From: Bacteroides sp. 224
Lineage (GTDB): Bacteria; Bacteroidota; Bacteroidia; Bacteroidales; Bacteroidaceae
Direction of reading: 5' to 3'
Assembly (NCBI RefSeq): GCF_010500995.1
Contig: NZ_QVMK01000003.1
Coordinates: forward strand, 156,171-220,170
Length of the DNA stretch: 64,000 nucleotides
Shown: in pieces, positions 27,705-36,392 of the stretch
Position numbering within the stretch: position 1 is the first letter of the stretch
Layout: every line of letters starts with the position of its first letter
Notes under the pieces: model-generated
What the model saw: the letters and a program-made list of their open reading frames with translations, nothing else
What the model was told of the DNA's origin: nothing
Databases searched by the model: none
Made by a program: the position numbers and the translations under genes

Positions 27705-28043
27705 ATGCAGAAAGAAAGCGCTAATTTTCAGTTTGAGAAAGATATTCGTTGGGAATATCCATCCGAGGGAGTCAGCCGACAAATTATGGCTTACAATGAT
27801 GAGCTTATGCTTGTGAAAGTTAAATTCGAAACCGGTGCCGTAGGTTCACCTCACACACATCCGCATACACAAGCCACTTACGTAGCCAGCGGAATATTTG
27901 AATTTACCACTGATGGCGAAACACAAATTGTAAAAGCCGGAGACGGTGTTTATATGAAGCCTAATGTAGAACATGGCTGCAAATGTATAGAGGCAGGGGT
28001 TCTGATTGATACATTTGCGCCGATGAGGGAAGATTTTTTATGA
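27705..28043 (+). CDS. Small single-domain cupin protein
   Basis: 112 residues forming one cupin barrel. Motif 1 is SPHTHPHTQATYVASGIFEF with the metal-binding His residues and Glu, and motif 2 is KAGDGVYMKPNVEHGCKCIE with the last His. It probably binds a divalent metal. Single-domain cupins of this kind include enzymes and sugar- or small-molecule-binding proteins; I cannot assign a substrate. It is divergent from speA and convergent with the glycan locus. Confidence 0.9.
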   Translation: MQKESANFQFEKDIRWEYPSEGVSRQIMAYNDELMLVKVKFETGAVGSPHTHPHTQATYVASGIFEFTTDGETQIVKAGDGVYMKPNVEHGCKCIEAGVLIDTFAPMREDFL

Positions 28044-28077
28044 AATAGACTTGGCAGAGCAAGATGAGATAATATGT

Positions 28078-28572
28078 CTATTTTACCTCATCTTCTTTCC
28101 AGTTATAATCCAGTTCTGCTTCGCGTTGCAATGCAGCTGCTACTATTTGATTAGTGCGTTCTATTACATCTTTCTTTATTAACGTAGTACTTACTCCAGG
28201 GGTATATGGAAAGTAAATCACCTCTTTACCTGGCTGAGACTTCATCCACTCTAATCCCTCAAGATATTTATTAATCCAATCATCTCCGATGGTAACAACA
28301 TCGATTCCCTCTTGTTGCAGTTGAGCCACTTCTGTCAGCTTTACTTGCTTCACGGCTTTTGTCACACACTTTAAAGAGGCCACAATACGAAATCTTTGTT
28401 CAAATGGAATAATCGGCTTCATTCCTTTGTACTCCTCTATCAGTTCATCTGTGCTAACTCCTACAATTAGTTCATCTCCTAAAGCAGCAGATTTCTCTAA
28501 TATGTTTAAATGCCCTACATGAAACAAATCAAAACTACCGGATGTAAACACCCTTACCTTCTTCCTCTCCAT
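28078..28572 (-). CDS. TagD-like cytidylyltransferase (glycerol-3-phosphate type)
   Basis: 164 residues. The nucleotidyltransferase signature GSFDLFHVGHLNILEKSA (HxGH) lies at residue 11. SFD and the DDWINKYLEGLEWMKSQPG then TPGVSTTLIKK (the STT loop of TagD-type enzymes) point to transfer of CMP to a small phosphorylated alcohol, most simply glycerol-3-phosphate to CDP-glycerol. The next genes are an aminotransferase and a CDP-glycerol-type glycerophosphotransferase, which fits a surface-glycan decoration pathway. The exact alcohol (glycerol, ethanolamine or an amino-alcohol) is open. It is the last gene of its operon. Confidence 0.85.
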   Translation of the reverse strand: MERKKVRVFTSGSFDLFHVGHLNILEKSAALGDELIVGVSTDELIEEYKGMKPIIPFEQRFRIVASLKCVTKAVKQVKLTEVAQLQQEGIDVVTIGDDWINKYLEGLEWMKSQPGKEVIYFPYTPGVSTTLIKKDVIERTNQIVAAALQREAELDYNWKEDEVK

Positions 28573-28576
28573 ATTT

Positions 28577-29620
28577 TTATTTATTTAGATTCTCAATCTG
28601 TTTAATTTGTTCGGCTAAATAATCCAAATCGGAATATGACTGCACACCGGAATGAGATACTCTAAAATACCCCGGAGTACCTCCAGGCATGATATAGATG
28701 TTTTGTTTCAACAATTCAGTAAACAAAATATCACTATTACGACGGACAAAAAAGCCGGTTATACAGTTTGATGGCACTTCGGCCGGAACTTCCCAATTAT
28801 TTTGTTTGCACAGTTTTCTAAAATATAGAGCCTTTTCTCTTACCAAAGATTTAATCTTATCTGTTCCGAGCTGCATATCCTTCTTCAACTGATGATGCAA
28901 CTGCAAGAAAAGGGTGGTTGCCGGGCTGTAAGGTGTTTGTCCTCTTTGCAAATTTTTTAGATTCTCTTCAAAATCAAAGTAATAGCTGTTATGAAGAAAG
29001 TCTTGTTTACAAATCTCTTCTGAAAGTACAATAAAGGAAAGCCCCGGAGGAATATTCAAGCCTTTCTGACTGCTAATAATACAAATACCAATACCCATTT
29101 CATCCATATCCAGATCATCTGTCAGAAAGGAGCTAATCGCATCAACAACTAAGGTAACGTTATATTTTCGGCAAATTTCAGAAATGGTAGTTAGATTAAA
29201 CAACTGCCCGGAAGATGTTTCATGGTGTTGACATAGTAATACCTCGGGTCGGTGCTTTTCTATTTCTTGTTCCAACAAGCTGTAATCAATATCTTTTGCA
29301 AATGGTACCTCAAATACTGTATTAGGACAGTTGTAGTAATCGCATAAATCCTTCCAACGATAGCCAAATGAACCACCTGCTATAATAAATGCACTCTTTT
29401 TTGCACAAACAAAATTAGTAACAACTGCATCCATTGCCCCTGTCCCTGATGCAGTAAGAGGAATCACTCTCCCTTGTTTACAATTAATCAGTTCCAGCAG
29501 CATTCGTTCCGAGTCCTTAACTATTTCGGAGAACATTGCTGTACGCATATAAGGAATTTGTTGTGCTCCAATCTGAAGAATTTCTTCTTCTATATTTCCG
29601 GGAAAAACGTATAGTTTCAT
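28577..29620 (-). CDS. Class V-type PLP aminotransferase
   Basis: 347 residues resembling the alanine-glyoxylate / 2-aminoethylphosphonate-pyruvate aminotransferase branch. Features are LTASGTGAMDAVVTNFV (phosphate loop), LCQHHETSSGQLFNL, VVDAISSFLTDDLDMDEMG and the PLP lysine in SSQKGLNIPPGLSFIVLS. It is 4 bases from the cytidylyltransferase gene. Phosphonate synthesis is unlikely because no PEP mutase or phosphonopyruvate decarboxylase is present. It may instead aminate the alcohol or aldehyde that is later activated with CMP; this is inference. Confidence 0.85.
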   Translation of the reverse strand: MKLYVFPGNIEEEILQIGAQQIPYMRTAMFSEIVKDSERMLLELINCKQGRVIPLTASGTGAMDAVVTNFVCAKKSAFIIAGGSFGYRWKDLCDYYNCPNTVFEVPFAKDIDYSLLEQEIEKHRPEVLLCQHHETSSGQLFNLTTISEICRKYNVTLVVDAISSFLTDDLDMDEMGIGICIISSQKGLNIPPGLSFIVLSEEICKQDFLHNSYYFDFEENLKNLQRGQTPYSPATTLFLQLHHQLKKDMQLGTDKIKSLVREKALYFRKLCKQNNWEVPAEVPSNCITGFFVRRNSDILFTELLKQNIYIMPGGTPGYFRVSHSGVQSYSDLDYLAEQIKQIENLNK

Positions 29621-29622
29621 AT

Positions 29623-30669
29623 TTATCTTTTTATTCTACCAAATTTCTTTATACTTGTGTATTGCCTCCATAAATTAAGTTTTCGCTTAGGAGGCACCCC
29701 ATTATGCCGAATATATGCTCGTGCAGCTTCAAGCATTCTTTTACACACATTACCATCCAAGTAAGGATCGTAATTTTCTACAATCCATTGTCTTTTTGCT
29801 ATACTATCTTTATCTGTTTGAACTAACTCGAATGCCTCAGGCAGTTCTGATAGATCTTTTATATCCGTCCAATAAATATCTTTTGCAATAGTACGATAAG
29901 TTATAACCGGCTTATTCAACAGTAAGAATTCATAAACAGTAGAAGAAGTATCACTTATCATCACATCGGCCATCAACTGATATTTCGTCACATTAAAATC
30001 ATCTACCCAAATGATGTTTTCTTCTTGCGCTGCTAATGACTTATACTCCTCTATCCATTCTGATTTAGTTAGCGGATGAAATTTAAGCAAAAGCAAGATA
30101 TTCTTTTCTCTTACCAGTTTTATTAACGCTTCCTTTATGTGAGGTAAAGACGTGAGAGAGGGTGAAAACGTTGGGGCATACAATACTAATTTGTCTCTTT
30201 GATGTTTAGTTAACAGTGCAGCTTTTTCCTCATCGAAATCGTGCAGGTGTTTCTTAATCCAATCTTGTTTAGTCCACCCTGTTTCAACAACATCAAAATC
30301 TTTATATGCTTTAGATAGTTCGACAAACTTCTTTGTGAAATAAGGCCCTTGAGTAAGGTAAAGGTCAAAGTAACGTCTGATAATAAAATGATCTTTTTTC
30401 TCGGCAGCATAACCATGAAACACTTGTACCTTCACCCCCGGCAGATAATAAGGAACAATATTCCCGGGAACATAAATCACATCTGGTGAGAAGTTATATG
30501 TTTCTTGTATAGAATTTGTATATTCAACTTCCGCTCTTAAAGGAAATTCGGGTATCTTTTCTTTATGAACATACCACAAAACTTGTTCTCCTTCAAGAAC
30601 AGCTTGTTGATATAATGGATATAATATGTCAACCGCATATTTATTTTCACAAAAAAGCACTATCTTCAT
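29623..30669 (-). CDS. CDP-glycerol glycerophosphotransferase-like enzyme
   Basis: 348 residues with the TagB/TagF-type fold: VQVFHGYAAEKKDHF (cognate of the WHG/KxxG acceptor region), LVLYAPTFSPSLTSL (YAPTxR-like), LLLLKFHPLTKSEW, and ADVMISDTSSTVYEFLLLNK (the SD-S-E donor site). Such enzymes transfer glycerol phosphate or similar CMP-activated groups to glycans. At ~350 residues it is a single catalytic domain without the long polymerase region, suggesting a single-residue decoration rather than teichoic acid polymerisation. It is co-transcribed with the aminotransferase and cytidylyltransferase. Confidence 0.85.
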   Translation of the reverse strand: MKIVLFCENKYAVDILYPLYQQAVLEGEQVLWYVHKEKIPEFPLRAEVEYTNSIQETYNFSPDVIYVPGNIVPYYLPGVKVQVFHGYAAEKKDHFIIRRYFDLYLTQGPYFTKKFVELSKAYKDFDVVETGWTKQDWIKKHLHDFDEEKAALLTKHQRDKLVLYAPTFSPSLTSLPHIKEALIKLVREKNILLLLKFHPLTKSEWIEEYKSLAAQEENIIWVDDFNVTKYQLMADVMISDTSSTVYEFLLLNKPVITYRTIAKDIYWTDIKDLSELPEAFELVQTDKDSIAKRQWIVENYDPYLDGNVCKRMLEAARAYIRHNGVPPKRKLNLWRQYTSIKKFGRIKR

Positions 30670-30670
30670 C

Positions 30671-31414
30671 TTAGAACTTGAGGTTATATTTTACTTTATG
30701 CTTTTTAGAGAAGCGCTTCCAGAATTTCTTCCGATAGGCAAATATCTTTTCTCTACAAAAGTCTTCATCTGCATTACGAGCTTTTGCATATTCTTTAGCT
30801 AATAGTTCAAAAAAGGCAGGCTGCCCCCATAAGCGGGCAAAATTAGCACATCCTTCTTCAATACTTACTTGCTTAAAACTCATTCGGTTAATATCTACCA
30901 GACAAAAGTGATATTTATCATCTATCTTATCAAACAGGATATTTCCGGGAGAATAATCGTGATGCAAAACATTTGCCTCATGCATCCGAGCTGTAAAATT
31001 AGCAAAAGCTACCACCACATCCGTAAAATCTTCTACTTTTGCATTTCCAAACTGATAAAAATTATATCGATAGGAGGATTGAATACTAATAAAATAAGAA
31101 TAATGAATCAAGCCCAGTTTACTCTCCTGAATGTACGCTACTGGTTCAGGAGTTTCTATCCCGGCGCTCAATAGCATGGATGGATAAATAAAAGCTCTTT
31201 CTCCCTTTGGCTTACGGAAAAAAGTATATATAACCCGATTAAAAAGGTTGGGTACTTTATACCTTTTTACATTCAGGTCTAAATCACTGATTATTATTCG
31301 CTTAATCAGATTACGTCCTCCATAAACAACTTCGCCTTCCGACTCAAAGATTCGGGGTATATCTTGTATTTCTTTAATATAGGAAGTATATTTTGGGTTT
31401 ATCTCAAATTTCAT
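30671..31414 (-). CDS. Lipopolysaccharide core kinase (Kdo/InaA kinase family)
   Basis: 247 residues with a protein-kinase-like fold. The catalytic loop is VLHHDYSPGNILFD and the metal-binding segment is FCLVDINRMSF. The nucleotide loop is short, as in Kdo kinase/InaA proteins that phosphorylate the inner core of LPS on the cytoplasmic face. It leads the four-gene operon down to the cytidylyltransferase. A -7 element lies ~30 bases upstream. Confidence 0.86.
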   Translation of the reverse strand: MKFEINPKYTSYIKEIQDIPRIFESEGEVVYGGRNLIKRIIISDLDLNVKRYKVPNLFNRVIYTFFRKPKGERAFIYPSMLLSAGIETPEPVAYIQESKLGLIHYSYFISIQSSYRYNFYQFGNAKVEDFTDVVVAFANFTARMHEANVLHHDYSPGNILFDKIDDKYHFCLVDINRMSFKQVSIEEGCANFARLWGQPAFFELLAKEYAKARNADEDFCREKIFAYRKKFWKRFSKKHKVKYNLKF

Positions 31415-31443
31415 TTAGTTATTGAGTTAGTTCAAACAACAAA

Positions 31444-31451
31444 CAAAAGTA
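31444..31451 (-). promoter_or_regulatory. -7 promoter element for the LPS kinase operon
   Basis: The minus strand reads TACTTTTG (TAnnTTTG), ~30 bases upstream of the LPS kinase ATG. It divides the glycan locus into two transcription units. Confidence 0.6.
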
Positions 31452-31497
31452 CATATTAAAATAATAACCTCCTATAGCAATTAGGAAAGATCAGGAG

Positions 31498-32550
31498 CTA
31501 CGCATGCAAATTTAGCAATTCACTTTCCGCCTGCGCCACTGCTTTCTTCACATAATACCCTTCAGAAAGTCTTTGACTGATCTTCGTTACATTTTGCTTC
31601 ATTTCATTGTAGCGTTCGGTAGTCATACCTGCAAGTATTTCATCCAGTTCGGTCAACGATTCAATAACAAATCCGATATCTTCCTTTACTATAAATGAAG
31701 CCATAGCAGCTTCCTTCCAGATAATAACAGGTAAATGGCATCGTATATACAGAGATATTTTGTGTGGAGAGTTATGTTTGAGATAAACTCCGAAATTGCC
31801 CGAACAAGTATCCAAAGAATCTCCATCCCAAACTAATCCAAAATCACCTAACAAAGAAGATATTAAATCATTACCGGCACAAAAGCCTTTGTATACAAAA
31901 TGAGGATTTTTCGCCTCTTGTTCACCTGGCACGAAGCCCCCTCCATATAAGTGAAAATCATATTTATTTATAAAAGGAGACATTTCATATAAAAAAGCAT
32001 TCTTGCGCTTGCTTAAAGCACCAATATAGTTTATCACGTATGGTTCGCTTGAAGCTTCTGGTTTATTACCTGTCTGATTACATCCCGGCGACAAATAATC
32101 AAATATTTCCAATACTCCTATCTGGCCTTTATAGCCATGTTGTTGCAGCCATACTCGCATTTTCGGATTTTGTGCAATGATGTAATCTGAGTGATTTAAA
32201 CGTTCAATTTCCTTTTCAATCGTTAATTTCTTTCTACGAAAAGTACCCAAGTCATGTATCAAGGTTACCACTTTTACATCTTTCAGATGGGCAAGAGAAG
32301 ATACAAAACTAAAATATTTCTTCATAGGATATTGCAACAGCAAAATACCCCCCTGCGGCATACAAAAAACCACTTTTAAAACTCCTATAAAGTTCTTTGC
32401 AAAATCGATTATTTTGTTTGAATAGAGAGTTGGTTTCAAACCAACATTTTCAAATCCAACAGCTTGAATAGCTGTTTCAATATCTATTTTAGCCTTATTA
32501 CCAGCAGAATTTACTCCTTTATAATTCCTTGAGATATAAACTCTTCTCAT
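31498..32550 (-). CDS. Glycosyltransferase, galactofuranosyltransferase-like
   Basis: 350 residues, GT-B-like. The segments GDFGLVWDGDSLDTCSGNFG and LKHNSPHKISLYIRCHLPVI closely follow the pattern of the bacterial beta-galactofuranosyltransferase family that uses UDP-Galf. A UDP-galactopyranose mutase gene four genes upstream would supply the donor. It overlaps the upstream GT2 gene by one base. The acceptor is unknown; an LPS or LOS core sugar is inferred from the neighbours. Confidence 0.82.
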   Translation of the reverse strand: MRRVYISRNYKGVNSAGNKAKIDIETAIQAVGFENVGLKPTLYSNKIIDFAKNFIGVLKVVFCMPQGGILLLQYPMKKYFSFVSSLAHLKDVKVVTLIHDLGTFRRKKLTIEKEIERLNHSDYIIAQNPKMRVWLQQHGYKGQIGVLEIFDYLSPGCNQTGNKPEASSEPYVINYIGALSKRKNAFLYEMSPFINKYDFHLYGGGFVPGEQEAKNPHFVYKGFCAGNDLISSLLGDFGLVWDGDSLDTCSGNFGVYLKHNSPHKISLYIRCHLPVIIWKEAAMASFIVKEDIGFVIESLTELDEILAGMTTERYNEMKQNVTKISQRLSEGYYVKKAVAQAESELLNLHA

Positions 32551-33518
32551 TATCCCTTGTTTAATAAATATTTCAATAATTTATAGGGAGATTTCACTAT
32601 AAACAGTACACCCATCATAAACAACACCAAATAGAATTCCGGAAATTCCCTATAATAATACCAAAGAATTTCATACGATTTTTCTGTATCAAATAAATAT
32701 CGTTTATTTGGATAAATCAAATAACGGAAAAAACGTCTTTTAAAGCGCCATAATGTATACCTACGATCTTCCTTATATACTTTTTCTGAGAGATAGCCAT
32801 TTCGGACAAAATCTAACATAATCTTATAATAATTCTCAATATGTACTTTAAAATAATTATACCCTCCACGACTTTTCCCAGCCATAACTTCACTGGCTAA
32901 GTACTGAAACGGAAATATAATTGCCTTCTTTTTACAACTGACAATTTTGTAAATCCATTCTTCTTGTTGGAGCAAATAAGAAACATAACGATCTTTTTGT
33001 TCCATCCTTTCAAAGTCTGAACGCCAACAGCCAAAATTGCTAATCCAAGTAACAGTGTAAGATACTCTCTGAATAAATTCATCTAACGAATTACATTCCA
33101 ACAATTCTTCTGTTCGATATTTCTTTTTTACTTTATTAAAGAAAAACAAAGAAGCATGTGAATTTTGATACTCCCGAACTGCTTGCTTCATAAAAAACAA
33201 TTTTCCTTTGCCAAAATAAGTATAATCATTCAACAATTTCAGATATTCCCCCTTACCATAGCTTAATACCTGTTGAAAATTCCGATTACCAATATCTATC
33301 TCATTTTTATAATAATATATATTTGAATAGGTACTCATAAATGACTCAACAACACTCTGTGTCTCATCATCTGAATTATTATCCGAGATAATCAATTCCA
33401 CTTCTTTATCAAATGCCGGATCCTGAACAATATGCTCAATTGTATCCTTTAACACATGTGCTCGATTGTAGGTTGGGATACAAATAGATAAAAGTATTTT
33501 TGAATTAGTGTTTTCCAT
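32550..33518 (-). CDS. Family 2 glycosyltransferase
   Basis: 322 residues, GT-A fold. The N-terminal LLSICIPTYNRAHVLKDTIE and ELIISDNNSDDETQ (donor-binding DNxSxD) are classic GT2. A C-terminal hydrophobic segment (FYLVLFMMGVLFIV, about residue 290-305) may anchor it to the membrane. The gene is notably AT-rich, with long A/T runs, compared with the flanking housekeeping genes, which is common in exchangeable glycan loci. It overlaps or abuts its neighbours by one base on each side. Confidence 0.9.
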   Translation of the reverse strand: MENTNSKILLSICIPTYNRAHVLKDTIEHIVQDPAFDKEVELIISDNNSDDETQSVVESFMSTYSNIYYYKNEIDIGNRNFQQVLSYGKGEYLKLLNDYTYFGKGKLFFMKQAVREYQNSHASLFFFNKVKKKYRTEELLECNSLDEFIQRVSYTVTWISNFGCWRSDFERMEQKDRYVSYLLQQEEWIYKIVSCKKKAIIFPFQYLASEVMAGKSRGGYNYFKVHIENYYKIMLDFVRNGYLSEKVYKEDRRYTLWRFKRRFFRYLIYPNKRYLFDTEKSYEILWYYYREFPEFYLVLFMMGVLFIVKSPYKLLKYLLNKG

Positions 33519-34573
33519 TATATAGTACAGTCTAAAGTTTGCATATTTATAACTTCTTTAATTTTGCTTATTATATCACTCGGCGCTATTGAATAAAGAC
33601 ACACATAATCCTTCCTCCAACACGGCTTCTGTCCAAATACAGAACATGGTCTACAGTTTAAATTGGTTTGTATTGCATTTCTTGAAGATTGACCCCACCC
33701 CATAAAACCTGCATAAGGATGTGTAGCTCCCCACACAGAAACTACAGGAGTATTTACCATAGAGGCAAAATGCATATTGGCCGAATCCATCGACAACATC
33801 ACATCAAGATAACTCATTAAAAGCAGCTCTTTGTTTAAGTTCATTTTACCGGCTAAAGATACAATTCCCGGATACTTTTCTATCCATTGGTCGAATACCT
33901 CCTGTTCTTTTTTCCCTCCCCCAAAAAGGAATATCTTATATTGACTTTTTCCTGCAAAATAAGCTATTACCTGTTCTTGCAAATTCATTGGATAGACTTT
34001 CCCTTTGTGTTTAGCAAAAGGGGCAATTCCAATCCACTTTATTCCATTTTCCTTAATTCCGGTAATTGGTTCTATAAGATCAAAATCTCTCTCTCTATTT
34101 TGATATATGGATGTAAAATCCGGTTGAACAGGTAAACCCAATCTTGAGAAAACATCTATGTATCGCTCAAAAGAGCTTTTCTGCTGCTTTAATGTTTTAT
34201 TGTATCGGCGTACAAGCTTTCGTTTTCCGCTTCTTCCTTTTCTTATATGCTCTACCGGAATACCCGAAAGTTTAAATCGAAAACGAAGGTATTGAGTACG
34301 TAACACATCATGCAGATCTGCTACATAGTTAAACTTCATTTGCTTTAGCCGTTTATACAACCTTGTCATCCCGACAACTCCCTTATAGTCTGATAATTCA
34401 ATGCCTAAAAATGATACATTTTTAGGCATTTGTTCAAATAAGGGTTGCATAAATGGTCTACTAAGTACCGTAATCTGGTGTTGTGGGTATTGTGCGGCCA
34501 ACGAACTGATCACAGGAACAGTCATCGCCACATCTCCTATTGCAGAAAAACGAATAACAAGTATTTTGGCCAT
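33518..34573 (-). CDS. GT9 family heptosyltransferase-like enzyme
   Basis: 351 residues. The N-terminal ILVIRFSAIGDVAMTVPVIS and the C-terminal SMDSANMHFASMVNTPVVSV then WGATHPYAGFMGW are hallmarks of ADP-heptose:LPS heptosyltransferases (GT9). It is cytoplasmic and builds the LPS inner core. It lies 3 bases after DUF4254. Acceptor and sugar specificity cannot be read from sequence; some Bacteroidota GT9 enzymes may use other sugars. Confidence 0.9.
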   Translation of the reverse strand: MAKILVIRFSAIGDVAMTVPVISSLAAQYPQHQITVLSRPFMQPLFEQMPKNVSFLGIELSDYKGVVGMTRLYKRLKQMKFNYVADLHDVLRTQYLRFRFKLSGIPVEHIRKGRSGKRKLVRRYNKTLKQQKSSFERYIDVFSRLGLPVQPDFTSIYQNRERDFDLIEPITGIKENGIKWIGIAPFAKHKGKVYPMNLQEQVIAYFAGKSQYKIFLFGGGKKEQEVFDQWIEKYPGIVSLAGKMNLNKELLLMSYLDVMLSMDSANMHFASMVNTPVVSVWGATHPYAGFMGWGQSSRNAIQTNLNCRPCSVFGQKPCWRKDYVCLYSIAPSDIISKIKEVINMQTLDCTI

Positions 34574-34576
34574 TAA

Positions 34577-35182
34577 TTATTTCTTGCCATAAAGCACCGG
34601 ATTCAAGGCCGGATCATTATACATTTTCATTTGCTTGTATACCTTCATGTATTTTTTGCCTGCTTCAATATCGGCAAGAAGCTGATCAATAGCTTCGGAA
34701 AGGTCTACCCTCTGCTCAAGAAGAATTCTTAACTTTTCCTGGCATTGCTTCAGATGCTCTTCGGTAGTATCTGTTCGCTTCACTTCTTGCTCCATGTGGT
34801 AGATTTTAAGAGCCAGAATAGAAAGGCGGTCTACAGCCCATGCCGGACTTTCTGTATTGATTGTTGCATCGGGGGCAACTGCCACATTTTTATATTTATC
34901 GAGGAAATAACTATCTATAAGTTCCACCAAGTCTGTACGATCCTGATTAGATTTATCTATTTTGCGTTTCAGCACCAAGGCTGCTTCCGGATCTATTTGT
35001 GGATCACGGATAATATCCTCGTAATGCCATTGCACTGCATCAATCCAATTTTTCAAATACAAATAGTATTCTATTGTTTTCAGTTCATACGGGTTATTCA
35101 TAGGGGCATCTACACTATCTGTTACATGGTAATCTAAAACAGATTTTTGGAAGATCTCATTGCATAAGCTAGTAAATGTCAT
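34577..35182 (-). CDS. DUF4254 domain protein
   Basis: 201 residues, mostly helical and charged, with no signal peptide or membrane helix. The segments FQKSVLDYHVTDS, WIDAVQWHYEDIIRDPQIDP and AWAVDRLSILALKIYHMEQE match DUF4254, a family found in Bacteroidota next to GT9 heptosyltransferases. Function is not known to me; a partner role in LPS core assembly is inferred. It leads the operon to the Galf-transferase gene, with a -7 element 26 bases upstream. Confidence 0.88.
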   Translation of the reverse strand: MTFTSLCNEIFQKSVLDYHVTDSVDAPMNNPYELKTIEYYLYLKNWIDAVQWHYEDIIRDPQIDPEAALVLKRKIDKSNQDRTDLVELIDSYFLDKYKNVAVAPDATINTESPAWAVDRLSILALKIYHMEQEVKRTDTTEEHLKQCQEKLRILLEQRVDLSEAIDQLLADIEAGKKYMKVYKQMKMYNDPALNPVLYGKK

Positions 35183-35207
35183 GGTTCTAAATTATTGTTA
35201 ATAAAAA

Positions 35208-35215
35208 CAAAGCTA
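35208..35215 (-). promoter_or_regulatory. -7 promoter element for the DUF4254-GT operon
   Basis: The minus strand reads TAGCTTTG (TAnnTTTG), 26 bases upstream of the DUF4254 ATG. Confidence 0.62.
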
Positions 35216-35244
35216 TATATTAATTCTCAGATAAACAACCTTTT

Positions 35245-36372
35245 CTATATACTTCTTCTATTTTGTTTTTCCACTTCTGCCAAATTCAGGGCATGTTCCA
35301 CAGTATCATCCATATCAAAGTAGGCATATTGCGCCAGCCTTCCTCCAAATAAAACAGTTGACTGCTGAGCTGCCAGTTCTTTATACTGCTTAACCAGCTT
35401 GGTATTGGCCTCATCATTAATGGGATAATAGGGCTCTTTCCCTGGTGCATAATCGTCCGGATACTCGCGTGTAATAATAGTAGTGGGCTGTGTACCAAAT
35501 TCAAAATGCTTATGCTCGATAATACGGGTAAAGGGCACTTCTCTTTCTGTATAATTAACCACTGCATTTCCCTGATAATTATCAATATCCAAATGTTCGT
35601 GTTCGAAACGAAGACTCCGATATTCCAAACGCCCGAAACAGAAGTCGAAATATTCGTCGATACAGCCTGTGAACAACACTTTATCAGCCATTTCATCGAG
35701 TTCTTTTCGATGTTCAAAGTAGTTCACATTTAAACGAACTTCTGCATTCTTTAGCAAATTATTTATCAACAGATTATATCCACCTTTGGGTATGCCTTGA
35801 TAAGAATCATTAAAGTAGTTATTGTCGTACATAAAACGAAAAGGTATACGCTTTATGATAAATGCAGGTAGCTTGGTAGCTTCTCTGCCCCATTGTTTTT
35901 CTGTATATCCTTTTATAAAATATTCATATATATCTTTTCCACAAAGCTTTAATGCCTGTTCCTCCATATTAGCAGGGGTTTCTATATCGGCATAAGCACC
36001 CCGCTGCTCTTCAATACGTGCTTTAGCTTCAGCAGGAGTATTCACCCCCCATAATTGTTTGAAGGTGTTCATGTTAAAAGGTAAATTGTAAAGGTTACCT
36101 TTATAATGAGCCAACGGAGAGTTGGTGTATCTATTAAATTCTACAAAACTATTTAAGTAATCCCATACTTCTTTATTGTCTGTATGCATAATATGAGCAC
36201 CATATTTATGCATCCGAATATCGGCTTTTTCTTCGCAATAGATGTTCCCTCCAATATGATCTCTTTTTTCTACCACCAAACATCTTTTACCAGCCAAATG
36301 CATTTGCTCCGCAAAGACTGCACCAAATAAACCTGCCCCCACAATTAAATAATCATACTCTTTCTTTTTCAT
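35245..36372 (-). CDS. glf: UDP-galactopyranose mutase
   Basis: 375 residues. The FAD-binding N-terminus is YLIVGAGLFGAVFAEQM with VVEKRDHIGGNIYCE. Conserved downstream segments are KYGAHIMHTDNKEVWDYL, FNMNTFKQLWG, GYTEKQWGREATKLP, RIPFRFMYDNNYFNDSYQGI and VLFGGRLAQYAYFDMDD. It converts UDP-Galp to UDP-Galf. Together with the galactofuranosyltransferase-like gene at 31498-32550 it predicts galactofuranose in the cell's LPS or capsule. It begins 20 bases after aroK and may be co-transcribed with it. Confidence 0.97.
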   Translation of the reverse strand: MKKKEYDYLIVGAGLFGAVFAEQMHLAGKRCLVVEKRDHIGGNIYCEEKADIRMHKYGAHIMHTDNKEVWDYLNSFVEFNRYTNSPLAHYKGNLYNLPFNMNTFKQLWGVNTPAEAKARIEEQRGAYADIETPANMEEQALKLCGKDIYEYFIKGYTEKQWGREATKLPAFIIKRIPFRFMYDNNYFNDSYQGIPKGGYNLLINNLLKNAEVRLNVNYFEHRKELDEMADKVLFTGCIDEYFDFCFGRLEYRSLRFEHEHLDIDNYQGNAVVNYTEREVPFTRIIEHKHFEFGTQPTTIITREYPDDYAPGKEPYYPINDEANTKLVKQYKELAAQQSTVLFGGRLAQYAYFDMDDTVEHALNLAEVEKQNRRSI

Positions 36373-36392
36373 CGGATCTATTATATACTAAG

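Noticed and set aside
28577..29620. 2-aminoethylphosphonate biosynthesis
   Set aside because: The aminotransferase resembles the AEP type, but phosphoenolpyruvate mutase and phosphonopyruvate decarboxylase are absent in the window.
29623..30669. Teichoic acid polymerase
   Set aside because: The organism is Gram-negative by its LPS genes and the enzyme is a single ~350-residue domain, so chain polymerisation is unlikely.
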